This document shows positions 1-6,646 of a stretch of 15,328 nucleotides of DNA, piece by piece. Made by a program: the position numbers and the translations under genes. The notes under the pieces are model-generated. The model made no database searches, was not told the origin of the DNA, and saw only the letters and a program-made list of their open reading frames with translations. Position 1 is the stretch's first letter. Each line of letters begins with the position of its first letter. This stretch comes from JBDTMT01 sp033764095 (lineage in GTDB: Bacteria; Desulfobacterota; Binatia; HRBIN30; CADEER01): assembly GCA_033764095.1 (NCBI GenBank), contig JANRJF010000448.1, positions 1 to 15,328 on the forward strand. The letters run 5' to 3'.

Positions 1-2568
1 CTCGCGGCGCTGACCGCGGCGCTCGGGCGAGCCGTCGCCGGCGAGCGCCGCTTCGTCTTCGTCAGCGGCGACGCCGGCATCGGCAAGACGACGCTGCTCG
101 ACCGCTTCGTCGCCGACGTCGAAGCCGCCGACGGCGTCCGCGTCGGACGCGGCCAGTGCCTGGAGCAGTACGGCGAGGGCGAGGCGTACCTGCCGATCCT
201 CGAAGCGCTCGGCCGCCTGGCGCGCGACGAGCGCGGCGGCGAGGTGCGCGACACGCTGCGCCACCACGCCCCGACCTGGGTCCCCCAGCTCGCCGCCCTG
301 GCGCCGGCGGCGCGGCCGGGCCGGCGGCATGAAACGCCGGCCGCCGGGGCGCCGATGCCGGCCCGCATGCTGCGCGAGATGGCGGACGCCCTGGAGATCC
401 TCAGCCGCGACCGCCCGCTGGTGCTGGTGCTGGAAGACCTGCAGTGGAGCGATCCATCCACCGTCGACCTGATCGCCGCCCTCGCCCGCCGCCGCCATCC
501 GGCCCGCCTGCTGGTGATCGGCAGTCTGCGCCCGATCGCCGACGACAGTGCGCTGCGCGGCGTGCAGCACGACCTGCAGGCCAAGGGCCTGTGCGAGATC
601 CTGTCGCTCGAGCGGCTGTCGCGCGACGAGGTCGCCGTCTACCTCGAGCGCCGTTTCCCCGGCGCGGCGGCGGCGGCGCTCGGTCGCCTGGCGACGCGCG
701 TACACGCCCACACCGAGGGCCATGCGCTGTTCATGGTCAACCTGCTCAACGACCTGGTGAGCGGCGGCCACCTCGCCTGGCGCGACGGGCAGTGGCGGGT
801 CGATGCGGAGATCGACGCCGCCACCGACCGCCTGCCGACCGGCCTGCAGGAGCTGATCGGGCGCGGCCTGCGCGAGCTCGCGCCCGAGCTGCGCGCCGTG
901 CTCGAAGCCGCCAGCGTGGTCGGCGACGAGTTCGCCGTCACCGCCGTCGCCGCGGCGCTGCAGGCCGACGTCGCGGCGGTCGAGGACGCCTGCGCACAGC
1001 TCGCCGCGCAGGGGCCGTTCATCGTCGACGCCGGCATCGCCGAATGGCCGGACGAGTCGGTGTCTGGTCGCTACCGCTTTCGCCACGCGCTCTACCGCCG
1101 CGCCCTCTACGAGGGCATCGCGGCGGCGCGGCGCGTTGCGCTGCACGGCCGCATCGGGCACCGCGAGGAGGCCGGCTTCGGCGCGCGCGCCGCCGAGCAC
1201 GCCGCCGAGCTGGCCATGCACTTCTCACGCGGCTGCCTCTACCCGCGCGCCCTGCGCTTCCACGAGCTCGCCGCCGCCTCGGCGCTCGACCGGCATGCCG
1301 CGCACGAAGCGGTGCGGCACTACGGGGCCGCCCTGGAGGCGCTCGCGCACACGCCGGAGAGCCCCGAACGCGCGCGCCGCGAGCTCGATCTGGCGGCAAC
1401 GCGCGCGACGCTGTTGATGGCCAGCCAGGGCTACGCGGCGCCGGAAACCGAGCGCGCCTTCGCCCGCGCGCACGCGCTGTGCGCCGCGCAGCCGCCCGGT
1501 CCCCAGCACGCGCCGGTGTTGCGCGGCCTGGTCTCCTTCCACCAGGTGCGCGCCGAGCTCGCCACCGCGCGCGAGCTCGGCCTGCAGCTGCTGGCCCACG
1601 CCAAGGAGCACAAGCCGGACCACCTCCTGCGCGTGCAGGCGCACTACGGCCAGGGGACGACGCTGTTCCATCTCGGCGTGCTGCCCGGCGCGCAGGCGCA
1701 CCTGGAGACCGCGCTGCGCGCCTACGACGCGGCAGCGCACGCGCAGCACATCCGCGTCTACGGCGGCTACGATCCCGGCGTCGCCTGCTCGTTCTGGCTC
1801 GCCTGGACGCTGACGCTGCGCGGCGAGCTCGACGCCGCCGCGCAGCTCGAGCGCGACGGTCTGCAACTCGCCGAGCGCCACGGCGAGCCGTTCACCCTCG
1901 CCTACGCGCACCAGGCGGCGAGCATCGTGCGGCAGCTGCACGGCGACTGGCCGTCGTCCGCGGTCAGCGCCGGCGAGGCGGTGCGGCTCGCCGAGGAACA
2001 CGGCTTCCCGTACATGCTCGCCACCTCGACGGTGAGCCGCGGCTGGGCGTTGATCATGCAGGGCCAGTCGCAGCAGGGGATCGCGCAGTTGCGCGACGGC
2101 ATCGCGCTGGTCGAGCGCGCCGGCGCGGCGCTGGTGCGGCCGTCCTACCTCGGCATGCTGGCGGTCGCCGACGTGATGGAAGGCAATCCGAGCGCCGCGC
2201 CGGCGCGCCTCGACGAGGCGATCGCGCTGTCGCAGCAGAGCGGCGAGCGGGTCCACGAGGTCGCGCTGCTGGTCGCCAAGAGCCAGTTCCTCGCCGCCGC
2301 CGGGCGTGAACGCGGCCGCGCCGCGGCGGCCGCCGCCGACGCCGCCGAGGCGCTGCTGCGCGGCGCCCTCGAGCTGGCGCGCGAACAGGGCGCCCGCCTG
2401 TTCGAGCTGCGCGCCGCGGTGGCGCTGGCGCGCCACTGGCGCGAGCGCGCCCGCGCCCGCGAAGCGCGCACGCTGCTCAGCCAGGTGCACGCCTGGTTCG
2501 CCGACCACCCGCCCGCCGCCCCCGAGATCATCGCCGCCCGCCGCCTGCTCGACGACATGGCGCCGTGA
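1..2568 (+). CDS. AAA ATPase/TPR transcriptional regulator, 5'-truncated by the window edge
   Basis: The reading frame is open from base 1, so the gene starts outside the window; 855 residues are visible. Seen: a Walker A motif GDAGIGKT at visible residues 23-30, a Walker B segment LVLVLED at 140-146 followed by LQWSD, and then a long Ala/Leu/Arg-rich helical region to the TGA at 2566-2568 that reads as degenerate TPR-type repeats. Family knowledge: this is the AAA_16/STAND-like layout, in which an ATP switch is coupled to a TPR sensor. The protein at 8734-11667 is clearly related, sharing for example HAPTW, SRDRPLVLVLEDL and PARLLVIG. Because that relative begins with a winged-helix DNA-binding domain, I infer that the missing N-terminus here carries one too. 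No C-terminal LuxR-type helix-turn-helix is present. Possible internal starts such as GTG 244 lie after the Walker A motif and are not the real start. Confidence 0.85.
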   Translation, partial: LAALTAALGRAVAGERRFVFVSGDAGIGKTTLLDRFVADVEAADGVRVGRGQCLEQYGEGEAYLPILEALGRLARDERGGEVRDTLRHHAPTWVPQLAALAPAARPGRRHETPAAGAPMPARMLREMADALEILSRDRPLVLVLEDLQWSDPSTVDLIAALARRRHPARLLVIGSLRPIADDSALRGVQHDLQAKGLCEILSLERLSRDEVAVYLERRFPGAAAAALGRLATRVHAHTEGHALFMVNLLNDLVSGGHLAWRDGQWRVDAEIDAATDRLPTGLQELIGRGLRELAPELRAVLEAASVVGDEFAVTAVAAALQADVAAVEDACAQLAAQGPFIVDAGIAEWPDESVSGRYRFRHALYRRALYEGIAAARRVALHGRIGHREEAGFGARAAEHAAELAMHFSRGCLYPRALRFHELAAASALDRHAAHEAVRHYGAALEALAHTPESPERARRELDLAATRATLLMASQGYAAPETERAFARAHALCAAQPPGPQHAPVLRGLVSFHQVRAELATARELGLQLLAHAKEHKPDHLLRVQAHYGQGTTLFHLGVLPGAQAHLETALRAYDAAAHAQHIRVYGGYDPGVACSFWLAWTLTLRGELDAAAQLERDGLQLAERHGEPFTLAYAHQAASIVRQLHGDWPSSAVSAGEAVRLAEEHGFPYMLATSTVSRGWALIMQGQSQQGIAQLRDGIALVERAGAALVRPSYLGMLAVADVMEGNPSAAPARLDEAIALSQQSGERVHEVALLVAKSQFLAAAGRERGRAAAAAADAAEALLRGALELAREQGARLFELRAAVALARHWRERARAREARTLLSQVHAWFADHPPAAPEIIAARRLLDDMAP

Positions 2569-2600
2569 AATCGAACGGCGCGGCGCGCTGGCCTTGATGT

Positions 2601-2776
2601 GACACCAAGGACTCACCACAGCGGCAGAGAGGCCCAGAGAGGACTGCCGCAGGTCCGCGCGCGGCCCTTGCTGCAGAGCCATCCGCAATGGGGTTCGGGA
2701 ACCACGTGCCTGATCTCGCCGGGCCCCGTTCTCCTCTGTGCACTCGGTGCCTCTGTGGTGAGTTCTCTGGTCGAGG
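2601..2776. repeat. Imperfect inverted repeat filling the spacer between the regulator and vapC
   Basis: The arms are about 2603-2643 and 2731-2775. The left arm contains ACTCACCACAG followed by a purine-rich GGCAGAGAGG stretch. The reverse complement of the right arm contains the same ACTCACCACAG followed by AGGCACCGAG and ACAGAGGAG. The 11-base core is identical and the rest of the arms matches at roughly three bases in four, by eye. No coding sequence is convincing here. The layout resembles a small non-autonomous element or a dispersed intergenic repeat. It could also act as a bidirectional terminator, since the regulator (+) and vapC (-) converge on it. Confidence 0.5.
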
Positions 2777-3208
2777 CTAACCGGCGAGCGGGTTCTCCCA
2801 GCGCAGCGGCCGGAAGCGGGCGAAGTCGCCGTCGGTGCTGCACAGCAGCAGGCCGTGGCTCACCGCGATGGCGGCGAGATGCGCATCGGAGACCAGCTTC
2901 GACGATCCGGCCGGACCGGTGAGAAATGCGTCGAGCAACTCGCGATGCCGCTCGGTCGGCTCCGGCGTCCAGACGTTGGGCAGGTCGAGCCAGGTCGTGA
3001 CGCGCCGCCAGGCAACGCTGACCGCGAGCGGGCGGGGAAAGACGCGCGCGTTGGTGCTGATGCGAACGAACGCCAGGAGCGAGGGCCACGGGAGGCCGAC
3101 GCGCGCCGGCGCGTTCAGCCGCGCATCGAGCCAGTCACGCGCCGCCGCGTGCTGCTCGAAATCCGAGATGGTGGCGTAGAGCAGCAGGTTGGCGTCGACG
3201 AGGATCAC
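2777..3208 (-). CDS. vapC: VapC-family PIN-domain ribonuclease toxin
   Basis: This 143-residue protein has the length and layout of VapC toxins, which are Mg-dependent RNases that cleave tRNA or rRNA and are held inactive by VapB. Seen: an N-terminal MILVDANLLLYA strand with the first catalytic Asp (D5), the WPSLLAFVRISTN segment around residues 41-53 with NARVFPRPL following, and the C-terminal acidic cluster SDAHLAA (D108) and STDGDFARF (D126, D128). The start is GTG at 3208, and it overlaps the antitoxin stop in GTGA, which indicates translational coupling. At the position where many PIN toxins carry the second acidic residue the sequence reads LLAF; I recall this from a VapC subfamily and do not take it as proof of inactivity. 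It appears intact. Confidence 0.9.
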   Translation of the reverse strand: MILVDANLLLYATISDFEQHAAARDWLDARLNAPARVGLPWPSLLAFVRISTNARVFPRPLAVSVAWRRVTTWLDLPNVWTPEPTERHRELLDAFLTGPAGSSKLVSDAHLAAIAVSHGLLLCSTDGDFARFRPLRWENPLAG

Positions 3209-3456
3209 GAATGGTCCTCACCCTCACCGAAGGCGAGCACCTCCGAAATGTCGTCGAGATTCTTCAGCCGTGGCGTCCCCAGCGAGACCGCCTCGGTGCG
3301 ATAGACGGCGGCCGCGCGTGGGCGCTTCCCCTGCAAGCTGGCGAGCCCGGCGCGCAGCAACGCGTTGAGCGTGTCCTTGAACGACTCGTCGCGCGCCTTC
3401 TGCAGCTTGGCGATCTCGAGCGCGACATCGTCTTCCAAGGTGACCGTCGTGCGCAT
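3205..3456 (-). CDS. vapB: VapB-type ribbon-helix-helix antitoxin
   Basis: This 83-residue protein lies directly upstream of vapC and overlaps it by 4 nt. The N-terminus, MRTTVTLEDDVALEIAKL, has the short beta-strand followed by helices of a ribbon-helix-helix or Arc/MetJ-like DNA-binding antitoxin. The helix continues through FKDTLNALLRAGL at about residues 26-38. The C-terminal half (residues 45-83) is the part expected to wrap around the toxin. The ATG at 3456 has no clear Shine-Dalgarno sequence. Only 33 nt separate it from the end of the hydrolase-like gene at 3490, so it could be transcribed from there or from its own promoter inside that gene's 3' end. Antitoxins of this type usually repress their own operon, and a dyad lies just upstream. 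Confidence 0.85.
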   Translation of the reverse strand: MRTTVTLEDDVALEIAKLQKARDESFKDTLNALLRAGLASLQGKRPRAAAVYRTEAVSLGTPRLKNLDDISEVLAFGEGEDHS

Positions 3457-3488
3457 GCATCAACGCATAGATGAGTGATGCTTTGATG
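3457..3488 (-). promoter_or_regulatory. Possible vapBC operator dyad
   Basis: Immediately upstream of the vapB ATG are GCATCA (3457-3462) and TGATGC (3476-3481), a perfect 6-base inverted repeat separated by 13 bases. An offset pair, CATCAA (3458-3463) and TTGATG (3483-3488), overlaps it. Position and symmetry fit a binding site for a dimeric ribbon-helix-helix antitoxin. The arms are short, so chance is a real alternative. Confidence 0.3.
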
Positions 3489-3489
3489 T

Positions 3490-5676
3490 CTAGTCGGCGT
3501 TCTCGGGAGGGACGGGCGCCGCACAGGCCGCACCGCCGCAGACGTCCTCGATCGCCCCGTCGGGGCGCCAGAACTGGTGCTTGAGCTCGCGCACGGCGGG
3601 AATGTTCGGCGTGTCGTCGTGCGGATCGTGCCCCGCGCGCGGCGGGGTGTTGGCGAGCGGCGACGACGGCGAGCCGGTGTCCCACAGGAAGTAGGCCGAG
3701 CCGGCGTGCGGGTACGCGTCGATCGGCGTCAGCAGCCAGCCGGGATCGGCCTCGACGACGCGGCCGGCGGCGGCGATCGGCTGGTGGGCGGCGGCGCCGA
3801 GCGTCGCGGCTTCGACGCGCAGGCTGTACTCGGTGACCTGGTGGTCGCCGACCGCGCCGAGCAGCAGCACCTGGTGCGGCGGCGTGTCGGGCAGCGGATC
3901 GGCGGTGATGTGGTTGGCGTAGCCGTTGGTCTCGCTGCGATCCCACAGCAGTTGCGCCAGCGCGATGCCGATGACGCGGTCGTAGCGGCGCGGGTAGTTG
4001 GGGCGCAGCACCAGGTTCAGGTAGTCGTCGAAGTCGACGCTGCGGTCGAGCAGCAGCGAGTAGTTCATGCCCGCCTCGGCGAGCACGCTGCGGGTGAAGT
4101 CCTGCGCCACGGCGGTGAGCGCGCCGCCCATGATGGCGCCCTGGCTGTTGCCGTCGAAGTAGAGCTCGTCGGTCTTCAGCGCCGGCGCGTCGCCGAAGCG
4201 GAACGCCTCATGGGCGCTGAAGCCCTGCGGATGCTTCATCAGCCGACCGAGATAGAGGAAGGCGAGGATGCCCTGCTGCATGCGGTCGGGCAGCGCCGGA
4301 AAGGCGGAGAGGTCGGTGAGCGCGGCGACGGCGGCGAGCAGGTCCTCTTCCGACAGGCCGTACCAGTCGGTGGCGCAGTAGGCGATGTTGAAGTCGGCCG
4401 ACATGCGCCGCGTCAGGCTGCCGTTCACCTCACCGCGATCGCCGAGCAGGCCGTGCCCGTAGAGCGCCATGCGCGCCGGGGCGCTCTCCGCCGCCGGCGG
4501 CAGGTTGCAGGTGTAGCGGGCGGTGAAGGTGCCGGGCTGGCGTTGCGGCCGGCCGCGTGCGTCGAGCACCAGTCGGCCGCCCGGCGCCCCACCGTCGGTG
4601 AGGAAGAGCGGCACCGCGAAGGTGCCTTCGACACGGCGGCGAACGGCCGGGTTGGGGTCGGCGGTGACCGTGTCGACGGTGAACGACGGGGCCGCGTCGC
4701 CGAGCGCGGCGAACGCGTCGTCGCGGATGGCGAGCATGCGACCGGTGAGGCTCTCGGTACTGGCGACGGTGAAGTCCCACGCCAGCTGCAGCTCCCCGCG
4801 TGCCACGCCGGCGGCGGCGAGGTCGGCGAAGATGCGCTCCATCGCTGGGCGGCGCGCCTCGAAGCGCGCGTCGGTGGTGCGCAGTCCATCGCGGTAGGCG
4901 ACGAATTGCGGCGACGCCGCCAGCGCCGCGCCGGTGCCGGCGGCCAGCCCGCGCAGGCCGACGACGATGCGGTGGCCGTCGGCGAAGTTGCGCGCCGGAC
5001 GGATCATCAGCAGCGGCGACTCGTCCGCGTCGCCGATCGCGTCGAGCTCGGCCCAGTACGGGTGGCGCTCGCCGGTGGTCGCGTCGAGCAGCACGATCGG
5101 CGCGTCGGCGGCGAGCGACGGGCGCGCGTCGGCGAGCCCGGGCAGGCGCGAGGCGACGGCATCGAGCCCATCGACGCGCACCAGCAGCGCCGAGCCGGGG
5201 CTCCAGCCGTCGGCGCGGTTCTGGTCGCTCGGATCGATCGGCGCGCCGGCGGCGTTGGCCGGCAGCGATTCGGCGGCCAGCGCCAGGCGGCGGCCGGTCG
5301 GCGTCGCGCCGTCGGCGACCGTGTAGTAGTCGTTCGGGAACGGCAGCAGACACGGCGCCGCGAGCGGATCGCAGCGCGCCTCGCTGGTGGTGTCGAAGTC
5401 GAAGGCCGGGCACTCGCTCAGCGCGACGTGCACCGCGGCGAGGATCTCGTCGACGTGGATGGCGCCGTCGTGGTCGATGTCGCCGGCGCTGCAGCCGCTC
5501 AGCGGCGCGGCGTCGAGCGCGATGTCGACCAGACCGAGCAGGTCATCGATGGTCACCGGTCCGTCGCCATGGCAGTCGCCGGCACAGGCGATCTGCGCGC
5601 GCGCCGGCGCCAGCAGAGCGGACGACAGCAGCCAGGCCACGGCTGCCAACACGACTGCGAGAGTGGAACGCCCCAT
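3490..5676 (-). CDS. Secreted alpha/beta-hydrolase-like protein with N-terminal dockerin-like EF-hand pair
   Basis: The protein has 728 residues from ATG 5676. I chose this start because it opens a clear signal peptide (MGRSTLAVVL, hydrophobic to about residue 24, cleavage near ALLAPARA|Q at 27-28); the frame stays open further upstream but only as a shadow of the next gene. Seen: residues 34-90 hold two calcium-loop-like segments, DCHGDGPVTIDD and DIDHDGAIHVDE, each followed by a helix, as in dockerins. From about 110 the protein reads LPFPNDYYT and continues as a mixed alpha/beta domain. YGHGLLG at 406-412 could form an oxyanion hole, GNSQG at 509-513 looks like a nucleophile elbow with Ser511, and GDHQVT at 610-615 could supply a late catalytic residue. 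I infer an exported esterase- or lipase-like enzyme, substrate unknown; the N-terminal part may resemble bacterial lipase N-terminal domains. The TAG stop lies 33 nt before vapB. Confidence 0.75.
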   Translation of the reverse strand: MGRSTLAVVLAAVAWLLSSALLAPARAQIACAGDCHGDGPVTIDDLLGLVDIALDAAPLSGCSAGDIDHDGAIHVDEILAAVHVALSECPAFDFDTTSEARCDPLAAPCLLPFPNDYYTVADGATPTGRRLALAAESLPANAAGAPIDPSDQNRADGWSPGSALLVRVDGLDAVASRLPGLADARPSLAADAPIVLLDATTGERHPYWAELDAIGDADESPLLMIRPARNFADGHRIVVGLRGLAAGTGAALAASPQFVAYRDGLRTTDARFEARRPAMERIFADLAAAGVARGELQLAWDFTVASTESLTGRMLAIRDDAFAALGDAAPSFTVDTVTADPNPAVRRRVEGTFAVPLFLTDGGAPGGRLVLDARGRPQRQPGTFTARYTCNLPPAAESAPARMALYGHGLLGDRGEVNGSLTRRMSADFNIAYCATDWYGLSEEDLLAAVAALTDLSAFPALPDRMQQGILAFLYLGRLMKHPQGFSAHEAFRFGDAPALKTDELYFDGNSQGAIMGGALTAVAQDFTRSVLAEAGMNYSLLLDRSVDFDDYLNLVLRPNYPRRYDRVIGIALAQLLWDRSETNGYANHITADPLPDTPPHQVLLLGAVGDHQVTEYSLRVEAATLGAAAHQPIAAAGRVVEADPGWLLTPIDAYPHAGSAYFLWDTGSPSSPLANTPPRAGHDPHDDTPNIPAVRELKHQFWRPDGAIEDVCGGAACAAPVPPENAD

Positions 5677-5709
5677 GTCTCGGCGATACCCCGGCCGAGC
5701 AAATAGCGT

Positions 5710-5764
5710 CAACGCGCGCGCCGCGGCGGCCGGCCTCGAGACCGGTGCACCGCGGCGCGCGTTG
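5710..5764 (-). terminator. Strong GC-rich hairpin between two minus-strand genes
   Basis: A perfect 12-base inverted repeat, CGCGCGCCGCGG at 5715-5726 and CCGCGGCGCGCG at 5750-5761, is extended outward by CAAC/GTTG with a small bulge. Inside it is a second near-palindrome, CCGGCCTCGAGACCGG. It lies after the stop of the cysteine-rich gene (5781) and before the hydrolase-like gene's start (5676). On the minus strand it is followed by TGACGCTATTTGCTC, which is not a proper U-tract. It may terminate or attenuate read-through, or protect an mRNA end. Confidence 0.4.
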
Positions 5765-5780
5765 CACGACGGGGCGCGAC

Positions 5781-6206
5781 TCAGGGCGCCGGGGCGCCGG
5801 GCGGGCACTGGCAATCGCCGCCGCAGACGGCGCCGCCCTGGCAACTCGCCCAGCCCGGCGGATCGCACTGCTCGCCGGGGTTGAGGATGCCGTCGCCGCA
5901 GGTCGAGTGGCACAGGGTGGCACCGCGCTGGCAGCACTGCCGGCAGGCCGCGGCGGTGCTGCGGCAGAGCTGGCGGCCGGCGGAGTACAGCAGTCGGGCG
6001 GCGACGATGCACAGCTTCCTGCCGGCGCCGGTACACCCCGCCCTCTGCGTCTGGAACGCCAGCCGGAACGGCACCTGGCAGGCCTGCGCCACGACGGCAC
6101 ACTGCTTCCGGCAGGCGCTTTGGGCGCCGGCTGGCGCCGCATCGCCCACCAGGACTGCCAACCCGACGAGCACAAACGCGGCGACGAGTGATCTGATCAG
6201 TTGCAT
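5781..6206 (-). CDS. Small secreted cysteine-rich protein with Myxococcus-type cysteine-rich repeat
   Basis: The protein has 141 residues from ATG 6206. This start is supported by a GAGGG Shine-Dalgarno sequence a few bases upstream and by a signal peptide (MQLIRSLVAAFVLVGLAVLV, cleavage near PAGAQ|S at 29-30). The mature part has 16 cysteines, an even number that fits eight disulfides. Residues 32-99 have spaced helical Cys motifs such as CRKQC, CTGAGRKLC and CRQCC. Residues 103-134 read CGDGILNPGEQCDPPGW and then CQGGAVCGGDCQC, matching the cysteine-rich repeat known from myxobacterial extracellular proteins (CGDG...GE.CD...). I infer an extracytoplasmic structural or binding protein; there are no catalytic motifs. 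The stop is followed by a hairpin before the next minus-strand gene. Confidence 0.75.
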   Translation of the reverse strand: MQLIRSLVAAFVLVGLAVLVGDAAPAGAQSACRKQCAVVAQACQVPFRLAFQTQRAGCTGAGRKLCIVAARLLYSAGRQLCRSTAAACRQCCQRGATLCHSTCGDGILNPGEQCDPPGWASCQGGAVCGGDCQCPPGAPAP

Positions 6207-6353
6207 GGAACCCTCGCTTTCCGTCACCCGCGGCGCCGATCGCCCGCGCCAGCCTGCGTGACTCCCACACTCTCTCACGAGTGACCGCGGAGTTGCCGCC
6301 GAAATCGACGGCGCCAAGGTCAGGTTTCGGTCAGGGACCGGCGCGGGACGCGC

Positions 6354-6373
6354 GGTGGGCTCGCGAGCCCACC
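6354..6373. repeat. 20-bp perfect palindrome
   Basis: GGTGGGCTCG is followed directly by its reverse complement CGAGCCCACC. It lies 15 bases beyond the stop codon of the peroxiredoxin fragment and about 150 bases upstream of the cysteine-rich gene. It could be the original terminator stem of the peroxiredoxin gene or an operator. No U-tract follows on the minus strand. A shorter stem, CGCCG/CGGCG, occurs nearby at 6297-6313. Nothing else in 6207-6353 is recognisable. Confidence 0.4.
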
Positions 6374-6387
6374 ACCCGCTCGGGCGA

Positions 6388-6529
6388 TCAGCCCAGCGGC
6401 GTGAGCACGCCGATCGCCTCGTCGACGTGCTTGGTCGGGTTGAGCTGCGAGTTGAAGGCGTGGCGGATGACGCCCTGCTGGTCGATCACGTAGGTGACGC
6501 GGCCGGGAAGCAGGCCGAGCGACTTGGGC
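6388..6529 (-). pseudogene. 3'-end fragment of a peroxiredoxin (Bcp-type) gene
   Basis: This 142-bp segment matches the last 142 bases of the intact peroxiredoxin gene (13754-13895) without gaps and with six substitutions by eye, about 96% identity. It encodes the C-terminal 46 residues in frame (PKSLGLLPGRVTYVID, then AFNSQLNP, ending EAIGVLTPLG) and its own TGA (RC of 6388-6390). Homology stops sharply at 6529, and no start codon or catalytic-cysteine region remains upstream. Half of the substitutions are within the last four codons, changing KS to TP. It is a gene remnant or a duplicated insertion-site copy and is not functional. Confidence 0.9.
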
Positions 6530-6646
6530 TGTCCGGCGCATTAATGAGACCAACGTCTCGCCAACCCTTCGCTGACAAGCGCATCTGAGCGTTGATCTTC
6601 AGGCTTGACAGGTGGCGATCATCGCGAGTCAAAGGCTGCACTCGTC
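6530..6646. other. Junction and upstream region between the peroxiredoxin fragment and the beta-helix gene
   Basis: No gene is seen. A small inverted repeat, GAGAC-CAAC-GTCTC, lies at 6546-6559. A TTGACA at 6605-6610 could be a -35 element for the plus-strand gene, but 17-18 bases downstream there is only GTCAAA or TCAAAG, a poor -10. An AAAGG at 6631-6635 lies about 11 bases before the chosen GTG start. Confidence 0.3.

Noticed and set aside
1225..2688. Long minus-strand open frame opposite the first regulator
   Set aside because: It has low-complexity Arg/Ala/Gly/His composition and no domain; it is explained by GC-rich codon bias of the real plus-strand gene.
3577..5706. Very long plus-strand open frame opposite the hydrolase-like gene
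   Set aside because: It is a repetitive Val/Gly/Arg/Glu string with no signal peptide or motif. The minus strand has a signal peptide, EF-hand loops and a nucleophile elbow.
6535..6550. GCATTAATGA resembling cloning-vector sequence
   Set aside because: Only about ten bases match by memory and the flanks differ, so vector contamination is not supported.
6540..6620. Possible integron attC-like site near the junction (CAACG ... GCGTTGAT)
   Set aside because: The core-site consensus (RYYYAAC/GTTRRRY) is not satisfied on both sides and no integrase or cassette array is present.
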